From Alistipes sp. An66 (GTDB taxonomy: Bacteria; Bacteroidota; Bacteroidia; Bacteroidales; Rikenellaceae): DNA of 64,000 nucleotides. The notes under the pieces are model-generated. The model did no database searches and was not told the origin of the DNA. It worked only from the letters and a program-made list of their open reading frames with translations. Made by a program: the position numbers and the translations under genes. The stretch spans positions 1-64,000 of the forward strand of contig NZ_NFHT01000001.1 of the NCBI RefSeq assembly GCF_002161445.1, read 5' to 3'. Below are positions 35,072 to 43,753 of this stretch, in pieces; the stretch's first letter is position 1; each line of letters begins with the position of its first letter.

Positions 35072-35099
35072 ACAGGGGTTCCGCAACCGGACCCCCTGT
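35072..35099 (-). terminator. Hairpin between the two nuclease genes
   Basis: Arms ACAGGGGG / CCCCTGT with loop, followed on the minus strand by ATTTTAAGG, lie between the stop of the second and the start of the first nuclease. The U-run is short, so it may be only a partial terminator or attenuator. Confidence 0.5.
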
Positions 35100-35107
35100 T
35101 CCATTTC

Positions 35108-36004
35108 CTATTTTCTAAAATTCCAATCTCCGGCGTCGAACGTCTCCTTCGGCGCATTCGGCACATGCACGAAGAAGGTCATCCCGGTCTGCCGCTCGAT
35201 CTCGGCCACCGAAGTCATATTCGCCGAGGGCTTCCCGCTCGGATAGGCCCGGTTCTCGAACCAGAAACCCATGCATTGCAGCTCATCGGACGAAAGATCC
35301 TGCACCTTTTTGCCCGTATTGCCCGACTTCGAACGCAGCAGCACCCGGTAGAAGTGGCTCGGAACCGTGCAGGGGACCCCGGACTTGTCCGTCACCGAGG
35401 CTGTCGTGAGTTCGCCCCACACCCCCGAAACCACATAGAGCGTGTCGGCGCAGATGTTGTTCCAGCAGTCCGCTTCGAGCGACGACCACACCCCGCTGTT
35501 GAAGCTGTTCTGCCACTGCGGGGCCGCATTCGTCACGTAAAACGTCTGGATGTTCGCCGTGGCGTTCACCGTACGGTCGCCCGACGCCAGCAGATGACCT
35601 TTCGAATAGCCGGGCTGCGGCTTATAGGAGCCCTTTACCAGATTCGGCTGGATCGACTGCGGCAGTTCCGGGTCGTAGGCCCAGGCATCCGAACGGTTCT
35701 GACTCCCCTTATAGCATTCGTGCAACGGAAAGGCCGACCACATCCCCGAGCGCTTCCCGATGCTGTAACAGACCGAATAGTTCCGTCCGCCGGGCAGACC
35801 GTTGCAGAAGTGCGCCACATAACAGAGATCCTCCGAATCCTGCTCCACGGCCGGGAGTTCCGCCCAGCCCGTACACACCGAAAGATCAAAGGATTCGACA
35901 TCCGGAATCCCCGGAATCCCGATATCATCCGAACCGTCGCCTCCGCAGGCGACCAGACAGGCGACCAGGCACCCTGTCATCCATACGATCGTCTTCGTCT
36001 TCAT
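35108..36004 (-). CDS. Second lipoprotein DNA/RNA non-specific endonuclease
   Basis: A 298-residue lipoprotein (lipobox LVAC, Cys20) with only the NUC1 endonuclease domain, lacking the FN3-like modules of its neighbour. The catalytic motif is SKGHLLASGDR, again with the His kept but the Asp-Arg of DRGH replaced. The YVTNAAPQ and NAPKETFDAGDW stretches match the neighbour, so the two are paralogues and probably arose by duplication. The ATG at 36004 is chosen over a GTG two codons upstream. It follows dtd by 8 bases, which suggests one transcript dtd, nuclease 2, nuclease 1, radical SAM. Confidence 0.87.
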   Translation of the reverse strand: MKTKTIVWMTGCLVACLVACGGDGSDDIGIPGIPDVESFDLSVCTGWAELPAVEQDSEDLCYVAHFCNGLPGGRNYSVCYSIGKRSGMWSAFPLHECYKGSQNRSDAWAYDPELPQSIQPNLVKGSYKPQPGYSKGHLLASGDRTVNATANIQTFYVTNAAPQWQNSFNSGVWSSLEADCWNNICADTLYVVSGVWGELTTASVTDKSGVPCTVPSHFYRVLLRSKSGNTGKKVQDLSSDELQCMGFWFENRAYPSGKPSANMTSVAEIERQTGMTFFVHVPNAPKETFDAGDWNFRK

Positions 36005-36012
36005 ACGCACTT

Positions 36013-36465
36013 TTACTCTTTATTTTTGGAGTCGATCCAGATCGTTACCGGACCGTCATTGATCAAAGCTACCTGCATGTCGGCGCCGAATTCGCCCGTC
36101 GCCACGGGATGCCCCGTCAGTTCGCCGACACGGGCCGCAAAACGCTCGTACAGGGGGCGCGAAACAGCCTCCGGGGCCGCATGAATATAGCTCGGACGGT
36201 TCCCCTTGCGCGTCGAGGCCAGCAGCGTGAACTGGCTCACGACCAGCACCTCGCCCCCGGTCTGCATGACATCGAGGTTCATCACCCCGTTTTCGTCGTC
36301 GAAGATCCGCAGCCGCACCAGCTTCCCGGCCAGGTATTCCAGATCCTCCACGCCGTCGTCGTGTCCCACGCCGACCAGCACCAGCAGTCCCGCGCCGATC
36401 CGCGAGCGGAGCGTGCCGCCGATCGTCACCGAAGCCTCTTTCACACGTTGTACAAGCAGTCGCAT
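36013..36465 (-). CDS. dtd: D-aminoacyl-tRNA deacylase
   Basis: DTD removes D-amino acids mischarged to tRNA. The 150-residue protein has the two signature motifs: SQFTL (77-81) and a NDGPVT segment (136-141, the Gly-cisPro motif) near the C-terminus. Length fits the family. It lies between the RluA-type gene upstream (107 bases, no strong terminator) and the nuclease gene 8 bases downstream. Confidence 0.95.
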   Translation of the reverse strand: MRLLVQRVKEASVTIGGTLRSRIGAGLLVLVGVGHDDGVEDLEYLAGKLVRLRIFDDENGVMNLDVMQTGGEVLVVSQFTLLASTRKGNRPSYIHAAPEAVSRPLYERFAARVGELTGHPVATGEFGADMQVALINDGPVTIWIDSKNKE

Positions 36466-36572
36466 CGTCGTTCAGTCATTTCAAAAATTGCCACTCTCCG
36501 TCTCCCCCCCCCTCTCTCTCCGGGATCCGGACCGTCTTCCGTCATTCGGTCTCCCGTCTCTGCGCCGGGGGC

Positions 36573-37259
36573 TCACAGGTTTTCGAAGGCCGCCCACAGG
36601 TTGTCCCCCGCCGGAACGGGCGCCGTGACCGAGATCCGTTCGTGACGCACCGGATGGTCGAACTCCACCCGCCGCGAGTGGAGCGAAATCCCGCCCCCGG
36701 GCTGCGAACGCCGCGCCCCGTATTTCAGGTCCCCGCGGATCGGGCAGCCGATCTTCGAGAGCTGCGCCCGGATCTGGTGGTGGCGCCCCGTCAGCAGTTC
36801 GACCTCCACGAGCGTATAGTTCTTTCCACGGCCCCGCGTCTCGTAGCGCAGCCGCGCCTCCTTGGCATCCCCCTTCGGGGCGTCGCAGGCCCGCGAGCGG
36901 TTCGTGCGGCCGTCCCGCAGGATGTAGTGCCGCAGTTCGCCCTGCTCGGGATCGGGCGTCGATTCGGTCAGCGCCCAGTAGACCTTGCGGATCCGCCCCT
37001 CGCGCAGCATCTCGTTCAGCCGCGTCAGCGCCTTCGAGGTCTTGGCAAAGAGCACCGCGCCGCTCACCGGGCGGTCGATGCGGTGCACCACGCCGAGGAA
37101 AACCGCCCCCGGCTTGCCGTCCCGCACCTTGATGAAGGCCTTGATCTGATCTTCCAGAGCGCTCTCGCCCGAAGGATCCGGCTGCACGAGATCCCCGCCG
37201 TGCTTGTTCACGACGAGCAGATGGTTGTCCTCGTAGAGAATATCGTCCGGAGTGAACAT
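36573..37259 (-). CDS. RluA-family RNA pseudouridine synthase
   Basis: A 228-residue pseudouridine synthase with the catalytic motif HRIDRPVSG, Asp62 being the nucleophile. It also has ARLRYETRG and LLTGRHHQIRAQ, typical of the RluA/RsuA branch. It has no S4 domain and is short, so the exact target site in rRNA or tRNA cannot be assigned. It follows cdd by 17 bases. Confidence 0.92.
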   Translation of the reverse strand: MFTPDDILYEDNHLLVVNKHGGDLVQPDPSGESALEDQIKAFIKVRDGKPGAVFLGVVHRIDRPVSGAVLFAKTSKALTRLNEMLREGRIRKVYWALTESTPDPEQGELRHYILRDGRTNRSRACDAPKGDAKEARLRYETRGRGKNYTLVEVELLTGRHHQIRAQLSKIGCPIRGDLKYGARRSQPGGGISLHSRRVEFDHPVRHERISVTAPVPAGDNLWAAFENL

Positions 37260-37276
37260 CGCCGTTTAATCGCCGT

Positions 37277-37732
37277 TTACAGAATGAAGGTGAAGGGCAG
37301 GAGTTTTTCCGCCGTATCGACGACCGACGCCGTGCCGCCGCCGCTCATGATCACCCGGATCGGGCTCCCCTGGCGGCGTTCCGTGTCCACCAGCACCTGG
37401 CGGCACTGTCCGCAGGGGTAGCACTCCCGTTCCGAAGGCTCGGAGGCGATGGCCAGCGATTCGATCGGGTCGTCGGCGCAATTGGCCGCGGCATGGAAGA
37501 GCAGCGTACGCTCGGCGCACAGTCCCGCCGGGAAGACCTCGCTCTCGATGTTGCCTCCGTGGAGAATCCGGCCGCTGCGCAGCCGCGCCGCAGCCCCCAC
37601 CCGGAATTTCGAATAGGGTGCATAGGCCCGGGCCGTGGCTTGTTCGGCCTCGGAAACCAGCCGTCGGTCCGCTTCGGGAAGGGCCGACAGCGCCGCATAA
37701 TGTTCGTAATCGAAACGGAACTGCTTTTCCAT
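37277..37732 (-). CDS. cdd: Cytidine deaminase
   Basis: Converts cytidine and deoxycytidine to uridine forms in pyrimidine salvage. The 151-residue protein has the zinc site motifs LCAER (Cys72, catalytic Glu74) and PCGQC (Cys107, Cys110), and the substrate-binding NIE near residue 61. The ATG at 37732 is preceded by AAGGAGGAG, an unusually strong Shine-Dalgarno for this phylum. A TAATTTTG promoter box lies 57 bases upstream, so it begins its own transcript, probably including the pseudouridine synthase. Confidence 0.95.
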   Translation of the reverse strand: MEKQFRFDYEHYAALSALPEADRRLVSEAEQATARAYAPYSKFRVGAAARLRSGRILHGGNIESEVFPAGLCAERTLLFHAAANCADDPIESLAIASEPSERECYPCGQCRQVLVDTERRQGSPIRVIMSGGGTASVVDTAEKLLPFTFIL

Positions 37733-37788
37733 AACTCCTCCTTTTTCAGAAAACACCCCTTATAAATAAAAAAATAAGAGGTGAACGA

Positions 37789-37796
37789 CAAAATTA
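37789..37796 (-). promoter_or_regulatory. cdd promoter -7 box
   Basis: The minus strand reads TAATTTTG, matching TAnnTTTG, 57 bases before the cdd ATG and in an AT-rich setting. Confidence 0.55.
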
Positions 37797-37969
37797 GTAA
37801 ATATTTCCGATTCCCGCAACAATTCCGCCCCGCAACTTCATCCCGACCCCGGCAAGAACCGCCATCCGTGAAAATCCCGGGTCGCAACGCGCCGCGGCAC
37901 GCCCCGATCCGGGATTCCCCTGTTTCCAAAAATCATCGCGTAAAAACTGCCGGCCCGACCGCTACCGCC

Positions 37970-38662
37970 CTATTCCAGCACGAACTTCGCCTGCACGCTG
38001 TATTCCAGGCGGATGGTCTTGAACTCCAACGGTTCCTCTTCGGCCGTCGATTCGGCCATGCCCGCCGCCTTTGCGCTGCGCATCAGCACCGCATTGTCGT
38101 ACATCACCGGCATGACGTTGCTGTTCGAATCGTAGATGTAGAAGCACTTGCCCACCGTCTGGCCGATTGCCCCGGCCAGCGTCGCGGCGTTCGCCCGCGC
38201 ATTGCGGATCGCCTCCACGCGCACCTGCTCCTTGTATTCGTCGAGCTTCGAGTGCGAGACCTTCAGGATCGAGACGTCCGAGATCCCCAGGTTGTCCAGC
38301 GCCTGCCACGCCCGCGCCACCTCGGCCGACGTCCCCAGCTGCAACTGGTACTTCGCCGTCGCCACCGAGGTCTTCTTCTTGAAGAACTCGCTCGACAGGT
38401 TCGCCACTTTGAGCTGCTTCTCCACGTCGACGCCCAGCTTCTTCAACGCCGCGATCATGTCGCGCTGCTGGCTCTCGACCGAAATCTTCCCCTTCGAATC
38501 GCGTTCGTTGATGATAATCTGCAAGTAGAACTCGTCGGGCGTGATCTCCTTCTCGGCCCGGCCGTTGACCTGCACGTAGCTCGGGAATGCCTCCTGGATC
38601 TGCGCTGCGGCCGGAAGCGCTGCCAGCGCCACGACGGCCATCAAAATCAGTCGTTTCATCAT
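37970..38662 (-). CDS. SIMPL-domain (DUF541) periplasmic protein
   Basis: A 230-residue protein with a signal peptide ending AAAQ (about residues 1-21) and a SIMPL/DUF541 domain (about 25-225). Family members assemble into ring-like periplasmic oligomers and have been linked to oxidative and envelope stress, but their biochemical role is not established. Visible family stretches include VNGRAEKEITPDEF and a long central helical region. Two adjacent ATG codons (38662 and 38659) could start it. The longer upstream frame adds no signal-like sequence. Confidence 0.88.
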   Translation of the reverse strand: MMKRLILMAVVALAALPAAAQIQEAFPSYVQVNGRAEKEITPDEFYLQIIINERDSKGKISVESQQRDMIAALKKLGVDVEKQLKVANLSSEFFKKKTSVATAKYQLQLGTSAEVARAWQALDNLGISDVSILKVSHSKLDEYKEQVRVEAIRNARANAATLAGAIGQTVGKCFYIYDSNSNVMPVMYDNAVLMRSAKAAGMAESTAEEEPLEFKTIRLEYSVQAKFVLE

Positions 38663-38800
38663 GTTCCAATTTTTCCGTAAACAAAACTCCCGTTTGAGAA
38701 ACGGTTTTGTATAAGAAACGGTGAATTCCCGAAAATACTGCGTCAGCACCGAAAAATCACCGCCCCGGCGACCGGCGGGACGCTCCTTCCGGCCACCACG

Positions 38801-38859
38801 CCCCGACGCCGGATCAGCGCCGCCATGTTCCCTGCTGCTGCCCCGACGCCGGGTCAGCG
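38801..38859. repeat. Short direct repeat at the rlmD 3' end
   Basis: CCCCGACGCCGG(A/G)TCAGCG occurs at 38801-38819 and 38841-38859 with one mismatch and a 40-base period. The second copy includes the rlmD stop, so the end of the gene has been partly duplicated. Confidence 0.7.
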
Positions 38860-40263
38860 ACGCACCAGTTTCACGACATTCTCCACGTGGTGCGTGTGCG
38901 GGAACATGTCCACCGGCTGCACCGCCTCCACGCGGTAGGCGCCGTCCATCAATGCCAGGTCGCGCGCCTGCGTCGCCGGATTGCAGCTCACGTAGACGAT
39001 CCGCTCCGGCGCCGCGCGCAGGATCACGTCGATCACCGGCTCGTCCACGCCGGCGCGCGGCGGGTCGAGGATGATGACGTCCGGATGACCGTTCGCCGCC
39101 ACGAAGGCGTCGTCCAGCACCGCCTTCATGTCCCCGGCATAGAACGTCGTGTTGCGGATGCCGTTCAGCTCCGAGTTGACCTTCGCATCGGCAATCGCCT
39201 CCGGGACGTACTCGATGCCCACGACCCGCGCACAGCGCGCCGCACAGAAGTTGGCGATCGTTCCCGTGCCGGTATAGAGATCATAGAGCGTGTCGCCCGG
39301 GTGCAGGTCGGCAAACTGACGCGCCACCTTGTAGAGCTCGTAGGCCTGCGCCGAGTTGGTCTGGTAGAAGGACTTCGGGCCCACCTTGAAGCGGAGCCCC
39401 TCCATCTGCTCGATGATGTGGTCCTTGCCGCGGTAGCACACCGCATCAAGGTCCCCGACCGAGTCGTTGAGCTTCGTATTGACGACGTAGAAGAGCGACG
39501 TGATCTGCGGGAAACGCTCCGCGAGGTGGTCGAGCAGCGCCGTGATGCGCGGGCGGTCCTCCGCACCGAAGACCACGATCACCATCACCTCGCCCGTCGA
39601 GGCCGTGCGGACGATCAGGTTGCGCATCAGCCCCGTATGCGCGCGGGCATTGTGGAACGTATAGCCGTGTTCGAGGCAGAAGCGCTTGGTTTCGAGCCGG
39701 ATGGCGTTCGACGGATCGGGTTGCAGCCAGCAGGTGCGGATGTCGAGCACCTTGTCGAACATGTTCGGGATATGGAACCCCACGGCCGGCGCAGCGTCGA
39801 GCGCCGCACCGCTCTCCACCTCCTCGCGTGTCAGCCAGCGGCGGTCGGCAAAGGTGAATTCCAGTTTGTTGCGGTAGAAGCGCGTCGCCGCCGAGCCCAG
39901 GCAGGGGGCGATCTCCGGGAGCTCGATCTTCCCGATCCGGGTCAGCTGGTCACGCACCTGCGCCGTTTTGAAGCGCAGCTGCTCCTCATAGGGCAGGTTC
40001 TGCCATTTGCAGCCTCCGCACACGCCGAAGTGTTCGCAGAAGGGCTCCTCGCGCAGCGGCGAGCGTTTCACATAGTTCACGACGTAGCCCTCCATGAAGC
40101 GGCGGCGCTTGACGCGGATCTGCACGTCCACCACATCGCCCGGAACCGTCATCGGGACGAAGACCACCACGTCGTTCCAACGCCCCATGGCCTTGCCCTC
40201 GGCCGCCAGGGTCGTGATTTCAAGCCCCTCGATCAGGGGGTAGTTCGCTTTCTTTCTTGCCAT
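38854..40263 (-). CDS. rlmD: 23S rRNA (uracil-C5)-methyltransferase, RlmD type
   Basis: A TRAM-domain RNA methyltransferase of 469 residues. It has the N-terminal TRAM domain (about 10-65), a [4Fe-4S] site with CEHFGVCGGCKWQ, the SAM motif YDLYTGTGTIA, the DPPRAG stretch and the catalytic Cys in VSCNPATQARD. This architecture fits RlmD, which methylates 23S rRNA uracil 1939. TrmA would lack the TRAM and iron-sulphur site. The ATG at 40263 sits 20 bases after a TACCTTTGC box. An upstream ATG at 40308 would be above the promoter and overlaps the next gene. Confidence 0.93.
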   Translation of the reverse strand: MARKKANYPLIEGLEITTLAAEGKAMGRWNDVVVFVPMTVPGDVVDVQIRVKRRRFMEGYVVNYVKRSPLREEPFCEHFGVCGGCKWQNLPYEEQLRFKTAQVRDQLTRIGKIELPEIAPCLGSAATRFYRNKLEFTFADRRWLTREEVESGAALDAAPAVGFHIPNMFDKVLDIRTCWLQPDPSNAIRLETKRFCLEHGYTFHNARAHTGLMRNLIVRTASTGEVMVIVVFGAEDRPRITALLDHLAERFPQITSLFYVVNTKLNDSVGDLDAVCYRGKDHIIEQMEGLRFKVGPKSFYQTNSAQAYELYKVARQFADLHPGDTLYDLYTGTGTIANFCAARCARVVGIEYVPEAIADAKVNSELNGIRNTTFYAGDMKAVLDDAFVAANGHPDVIILDPPRAGVDEPVIDVILRAAPERIVYVSCNPATQARDLALMDGAYRVEAVQPVDMFPHTHHVENVVKLVRR

Positions 40264-40283
40264 CGGTTTCTCTGATTCGGGTT

Positions 40284-40292
40284 GCAAAGGTA
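40284..40292 (-). promoter_or_regulatory. rlmD promoter -7 box
   Basis: The minus strand reads TACCTTTGC, 20 bases before the ATG at 40263. This decides the rlmD start in favour of 40263. Confidence 0.65.
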
Positions 40293-40300
40293 ACAAAAAT

Positions 40301-41440
40301 TCATTCACCCGCCTGCTTTTTCATCCGCGACCGCGCCCGCACGCCGCCCAGCCAGAAGCCCACCGCAAAGGGACCCCCGACCAGCACCGCCACGGCCAGC
40401 ACGAACCAGAGCAGCACCTTGCCCACAAGATCCGGCACGGCGTCGAGCGTCGTGCGCACCAGTTCGTCGCCCGCCTGCCGCAACTGCCCGACCAGCGCCT
40501 CGCGCTCCTGCGTGACATAGTCCTGCATCGCCATGCGCTGGCGGTCGAAATCCGTGAAGGCCCGGTCCACCGAGGCGTCCATCGTCCGGATCAGCTGCGT
40601 GATCTGCCCGTTCAACTCCGTCAGCAGCCGGTCCGAAATCTGCGGAAGGTGCTCGGCCACCGCCACGATCCGCGCGAAGTTGCGTTCCAGCGAGTCGAGC
40701 TGCATGCCGAGCTGCACGCGCAGGCTGTCCTGCTCGAAACGCATCTCGAAGAGATCCTTCGACCAGCTCACGCTGTTCGACAGCTGCTGCGCCTGTCCGC
40801 TTACGCGGTCGTTCACGTCGGACAGCACCTCGGCAATCGAACCCGTCGCATAGGCGTGCTCCACGCCGTTCTCCCGCAGGAACTCCAACCACGCGAGGGT
40901 CGTATTGTCCGTTTCGGCACCCTCCGACACGGGGTTCTCCCGCAGGTACTCCTCCACGAAGCGCTCCATCAGCGCACAGCGATCCGACGGCAGCACCAGC
41001 CGGGCCAGACGCCCGATCCGCCGGTCGAGCCGCGCCGCCGTCTCCCGGGCCAGGGGGCTCTGCGCCCCGAAGAGCAGCGAATCGGGCGCCGCGGAAAAGG
41101 CCGCATCCATCCGCCGGCAGAGGATCCACAGGTCGGCCAGCGCCACATCCGGGATGCCCTGCATGGCGGCCGAAAGCCCGGCCTGCGTGGCGCGGATCTT
41201 CCACCGCACGGCAGCCACCCGCACGCCGAGGTCCGGCGACAGCGACACGATCGAATCCGCCGCACGCGCCACCTCGCCCGCCATGTCGTAATAAAAACCG
41301 CGCGTCATCGTCCGCACGTCCATCTGCTCCTTCGGCAGCGGGTCGCCCGTCGACACGGAGACCTTCAACAGCGAGCACCCCGCCAGCAATCCGACGACCA
41401 ACAGCGCCGCCGCCCCCTTCATCCATCGGTTCATAATCAT
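40301..41440 (-). CDS. Lipoprotein with a C-terminal transmembrane segment, unknown function
   Basis: A 379-residue protein with a lipobox LLAGCS (Cys22) and, unusually, a second hydrophobic segment at about 343-368 followed by a basic tail (RARSRMKK). The middle is helical and Gln/Asp-rich, with probable coiled coil around 215-320. No family is recognised. The N-terminal lipid and C-terminal TM helix together imply an inner-membrane protein whose helical domain lies in the periplasm, with the basic tail inside the cell. It lies 37 bases upstream of rlmD on the same strand but rlmD has its own promoter. Confidence 0.75.
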   Translation of the reverse strand: MIMNRWMKGAAALLVVGLLAGCSLLKVSVSTGDPLPKEQMDVRTMTRGFYYDMAGEVARAADSIVSLSPDLGVRVAAVRWKIRATQAGLSAAMQGIPDVALADLWILCRRMDAAFSAAPDSLLFGAQSPLARETAARLDRRIGRLARLVLPSDRCALMERFVEEYLRENPVSEGAETDNTTLAWLEFLRENGVEHAYATGSIAEVLSDVNDRVSGQAQQLSNSVSWSKDLFEMRFEQDSLRVQLGMQLDSLERNFARIVAVAEHLPQISDRLLTELNGQITQLIRTMDASVDRAFTDFDRQRMAMQDYVTQEREALVGQLRQAGDELVRTTLDAVPDLVGKVLLWFVLAVAVLVGGPFAVGFWLGGVRARSRMKKQAGE

Positions 41441-41624
41441 CCTGTTTATCCGTTTTCACACGCAATTACCGCTCCGGAATCCGCCGACAACCCGTCCGGG
41501 TCGCGGATCGTCCGGCCGGATCCCCGTGCGGAGATGCCGGGACGCCCCGGCGGAAACCCCCGCACGTTTCTCCGATTCGGATGCTTTTGCCGGTTAAAGG
41601 TAGGCAAAATCCCGCAAAAAACGT

Positions 41625-41633
41625 TATCTTTGC
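41625..41633 (+). promoter_or_regulatory. Promoter -7 box of the MBL-fkbM-trmD-lpxB operon
   Basis: TATCTTTGC is a perfect match to the -7 consensus, 42 bases before the ATG at 41676. Confidence 0.7.
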
Positions 41634-41675
41634 CCGGACCGCGACACTGCAACCACGGTAAAAAACATTGGAATC

Positions 41676-42347
41676 ATGAAAATCGCCTGTCTGCCCTTCA
41701 ACCCCATACAGGAAAACACCTATGTCGTCTGGGACGACACGAAAGAGTGCGTCGTCATCGATGCCGGAAACTGCTCGCCCCGCGAGGATGCCGCCCTGGA
41801 CGACTTCATCGGCCGTCAGGGGCTGAAACCCGTGCTGGCCGCGAACACCCACGGGCACTTCGACCATACGCTCGGCGTCGGGCACCTCAAACAGCGTTAC
41901 GGCATCCCCTTCGCCCTCTCGGAAAAGGACCGGTTCCTGCTCGACAACGCCGCCGTCAGCGGCTCGCTCTTCGGCGTCAAGACCGGACCGATGCCCGCGA
42001 TCGACCGCGACCTCGACGCCGAAACCGAAATCCGTTTCGGAAATTCCGTGCTGCGGATCCTCCGCACGCCGGGCCACACCCCCGGCCACGTGGCCTTCTA
42101 CGAACCCGAATCGAAGGCCCTGTTCACCGGCGACACGCTCTTCCGCGAGTCGATCGGACGCACGGACCTGCCCGGCGGCGACTATTCGTGGATCATGCGC
42201 TCGATCCTCGACGTGATCGTCCCCCTCGGCGAGGAGGTCCACGTCTATCCCGGCCACGGGCCCGAGTCGACCATCGGCCACGAACTCCTCTACAACCCCT
42301 TCATCGTCGAGGTCCTCAACGGGGAGGTCAACTACCGCGACCGATGA
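41676..42347 (+). CDS. MBL-fold hydrolase (glyoxalase II-like)
   Basis: A 223-residue metallo-beta-lactamase-fold hydrolase. The metal motif THGHFDH provides His59, His61, Asp63 and His64, with further ligands expected at PGHTPGH and PGHGPES. Members include hydroxyacylglutathione hydrolases and many thioesterases, so substrate is uncertain. It heads an operon and overlaps the next gene by 4 bases. Confidence 0.9.
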   Translation: MKIACLPFNPIQENTYVVWDDTKECVVIDAGNCSPREDAALDDFIGRQGLKPVLAANTHGHFDHTLGVGHLKQRYGIPFALSEKDRFLLDNAAVSGSLFGVKTGPMPAIDRDLDAETEIRFGNSVLRILRTPGHTPGHVAFYEPESKALFTGDTLFRESIGRTDLPGGDYSWIMRSILDVIVPLGEEVHVYPGHGPESTIGHELLYNPFIVEVLNGEVNYRDR

Positions 42348-43075
42348 AGGCCCTGATCCACCGAATCCTCTACCGCACGCTGTCGCTCGAAGGTTACCTC
42401 CGCGCCGTGAGCCGCATGTTCTTCCTCTGGCAGCGGCTCGGAATCGGACGCTACAACCCCGCAACCGAGTATGTATACCACCTCCCGCAGCTTGTGCGGC
42501 CCGGAGACACGTGCATCGACATCGGCGCAAACCTCGGGTACTATGCCCGCACGATCGCCCGCCTGGCCAGGTCCGAAGGCCGCCTCTTCGCCGTGGAGCC
42601 CGTCGCACCGGTCCGCAAGGTCCTCGCCCGCAACCTCCGCCGCTGCTCCAACGTCGAGATCCTTCCCTACGCCCTCGGCGCCGAAGAGCGCGACATCGTC
42701 ATGGGAAACGACTCCGCCCGCAAGACCGGATACCTCGGAACCGGGCAGAACTTCGTCAACGACGCCGGAACTGCCGTGGACGTGGCGTTCTCCGCCCGGA
42801 TGCGGCGCGGCAGCGAACTCTTCGGCAACCTCCGGAGGCTGGATTTCATCAAGTGCGACATCGAGGGGTACGAACTCGTCGTCATGCGCGAGATGCGTCC
42901 CCTGCTCGAACGGTTCCGCCCCACGGTCCTGATCGAAACCGGCGGCGAAAACCGCCCCGAAATCATCCGCCTCTTCACCGAACTGGGGTACGAGGGCTTC
43001 ACCCTCGAACACGGGCAGGAGGTTCCCCTCGCCCCCGCAGCAACCAAAGACATCATTTTCAGACATGCGCATTGA
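42344..43075 (+). CDS. FkbM-family methyltransferase
   Basis: A 243-residue SAM-dependent methyltransferase of the FkbM family. It has the motif I stretch [11 protein letters not shown] and the later [11 protein letters not shown] motif, both characteristic. Family members O-methylate sugars or small molecules. Location between an MBL hydrolase and trmD/lpxB suggests a housekeeping or envelope-glycan role, but the substrate is unknown. The start ATG lies in an ATGA overlap with the preceding stop, and its end overlaps trmD by 11 bases. Confidence 0.85.
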   Translation: MKALIHRILYRTLSLEGYLRAVSRMFFLWQRLGIGRYNPATEYVYHLPQLVRPGDTCIDIGANLGYYARTIARLARSEGRLFAVEPVAPVRKVLARNLRRCSNVEILPYALGAEERDIVMGNDSARKTGYLGTGQNFVNDAGTAVDVAFSARMRRGSELFGNLRRLDFIKCDIEGYELVVMREMRPLLERFRPTVLIETGGENRPEIIRLFTELGYEGFTLEHGQEVPLAPAATKDIIFRHAH

Positions 43076-43742
43076 CATCATATCCTCGGTCCCCGAACTG
43101 ATGACCTCGCCCCTGAACGAGTCGATCCTCCGCCGCGCCCAGGAGAAGGGTTTTGTAGAAATTGTCATCCATAATCTCCACGACTACGCGCACGACCGCC
43201 GCAAGACCACCGACGACTATCCGTTCGGCGGCGAGGCCGGAATGGTCATGAAGTGCGAACCGGTCTTCGAGCTCGTCGAGAAGCTCCAAAGCGAACGCTC
43301 CTACGACGAGATCATCTACACCTCGCCCGACGGCGTACGCTACGACCAGCACGAGGCAAACCGACTCTCGACGCTCGAAAACATCATCATCCTCTGCGGA
43401 CACTACAAGGGAATCGACCACCGCATCCGCGAGCATCTCATTACGCGCGAGATCTCAATCGGCGACTACGTCCTCACGGGCGGCGAACTGGCCGCCTGCA
43501 TCATCGCCGACTCGGTCGTGCGGCTCATCCCGGGAGCGATCGGCGACGAGGCCTCGGCCCTCACCGACTCGTTCCAGGACAACCTGCTCGCACCCCCGGT
43601 CTACACCCGCCCGGCGGAGTTCCGCGGGTGGCGGGTCCCCGACGTGCTGCTGTCGGGCAACTTCGCCGAGATCGAGAAGTGGCAGGACGAACAGGCCTTC
43701 GAACGCACCCGCCGCCTGCGCCCCGACCTGCTCGAAAAATAA
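43065..43742 (+). CDS. trmD: tRNA (guanine-N1-)-methyltransferase
   Basis: TrmD methylates G37 next to the anticodon, preventing frameshifts. The 225-residue SPOUT enzyme has the family motifs [21 protein letters not shown] and the knot region [12 protein letters not shown]. The overlap with the FkbM gene implies coupled translation. Confidence 0.97.
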   Translation: MRIDIISSVPELMTSPLNESILRRAQEKGFVEIVIHNLHDYAHDRRKTTDDYPFGGEAGMVMKCEPVFELVEKLQSERSYDEIIYTSPDGVRYDQHEANRLSTLENIIILCGHYKGIDHRIREHLITREISIGDYVLTGGELAACIIADSVVRLIPGAIGDEASALTDSFQDNLLAPPVYTRPAEFRGWRVPDVLLSGNFAEIEKWQDEQAFERTRRLRPDLLEK

Positions 43743-43753
43743 CCGTCGACACT

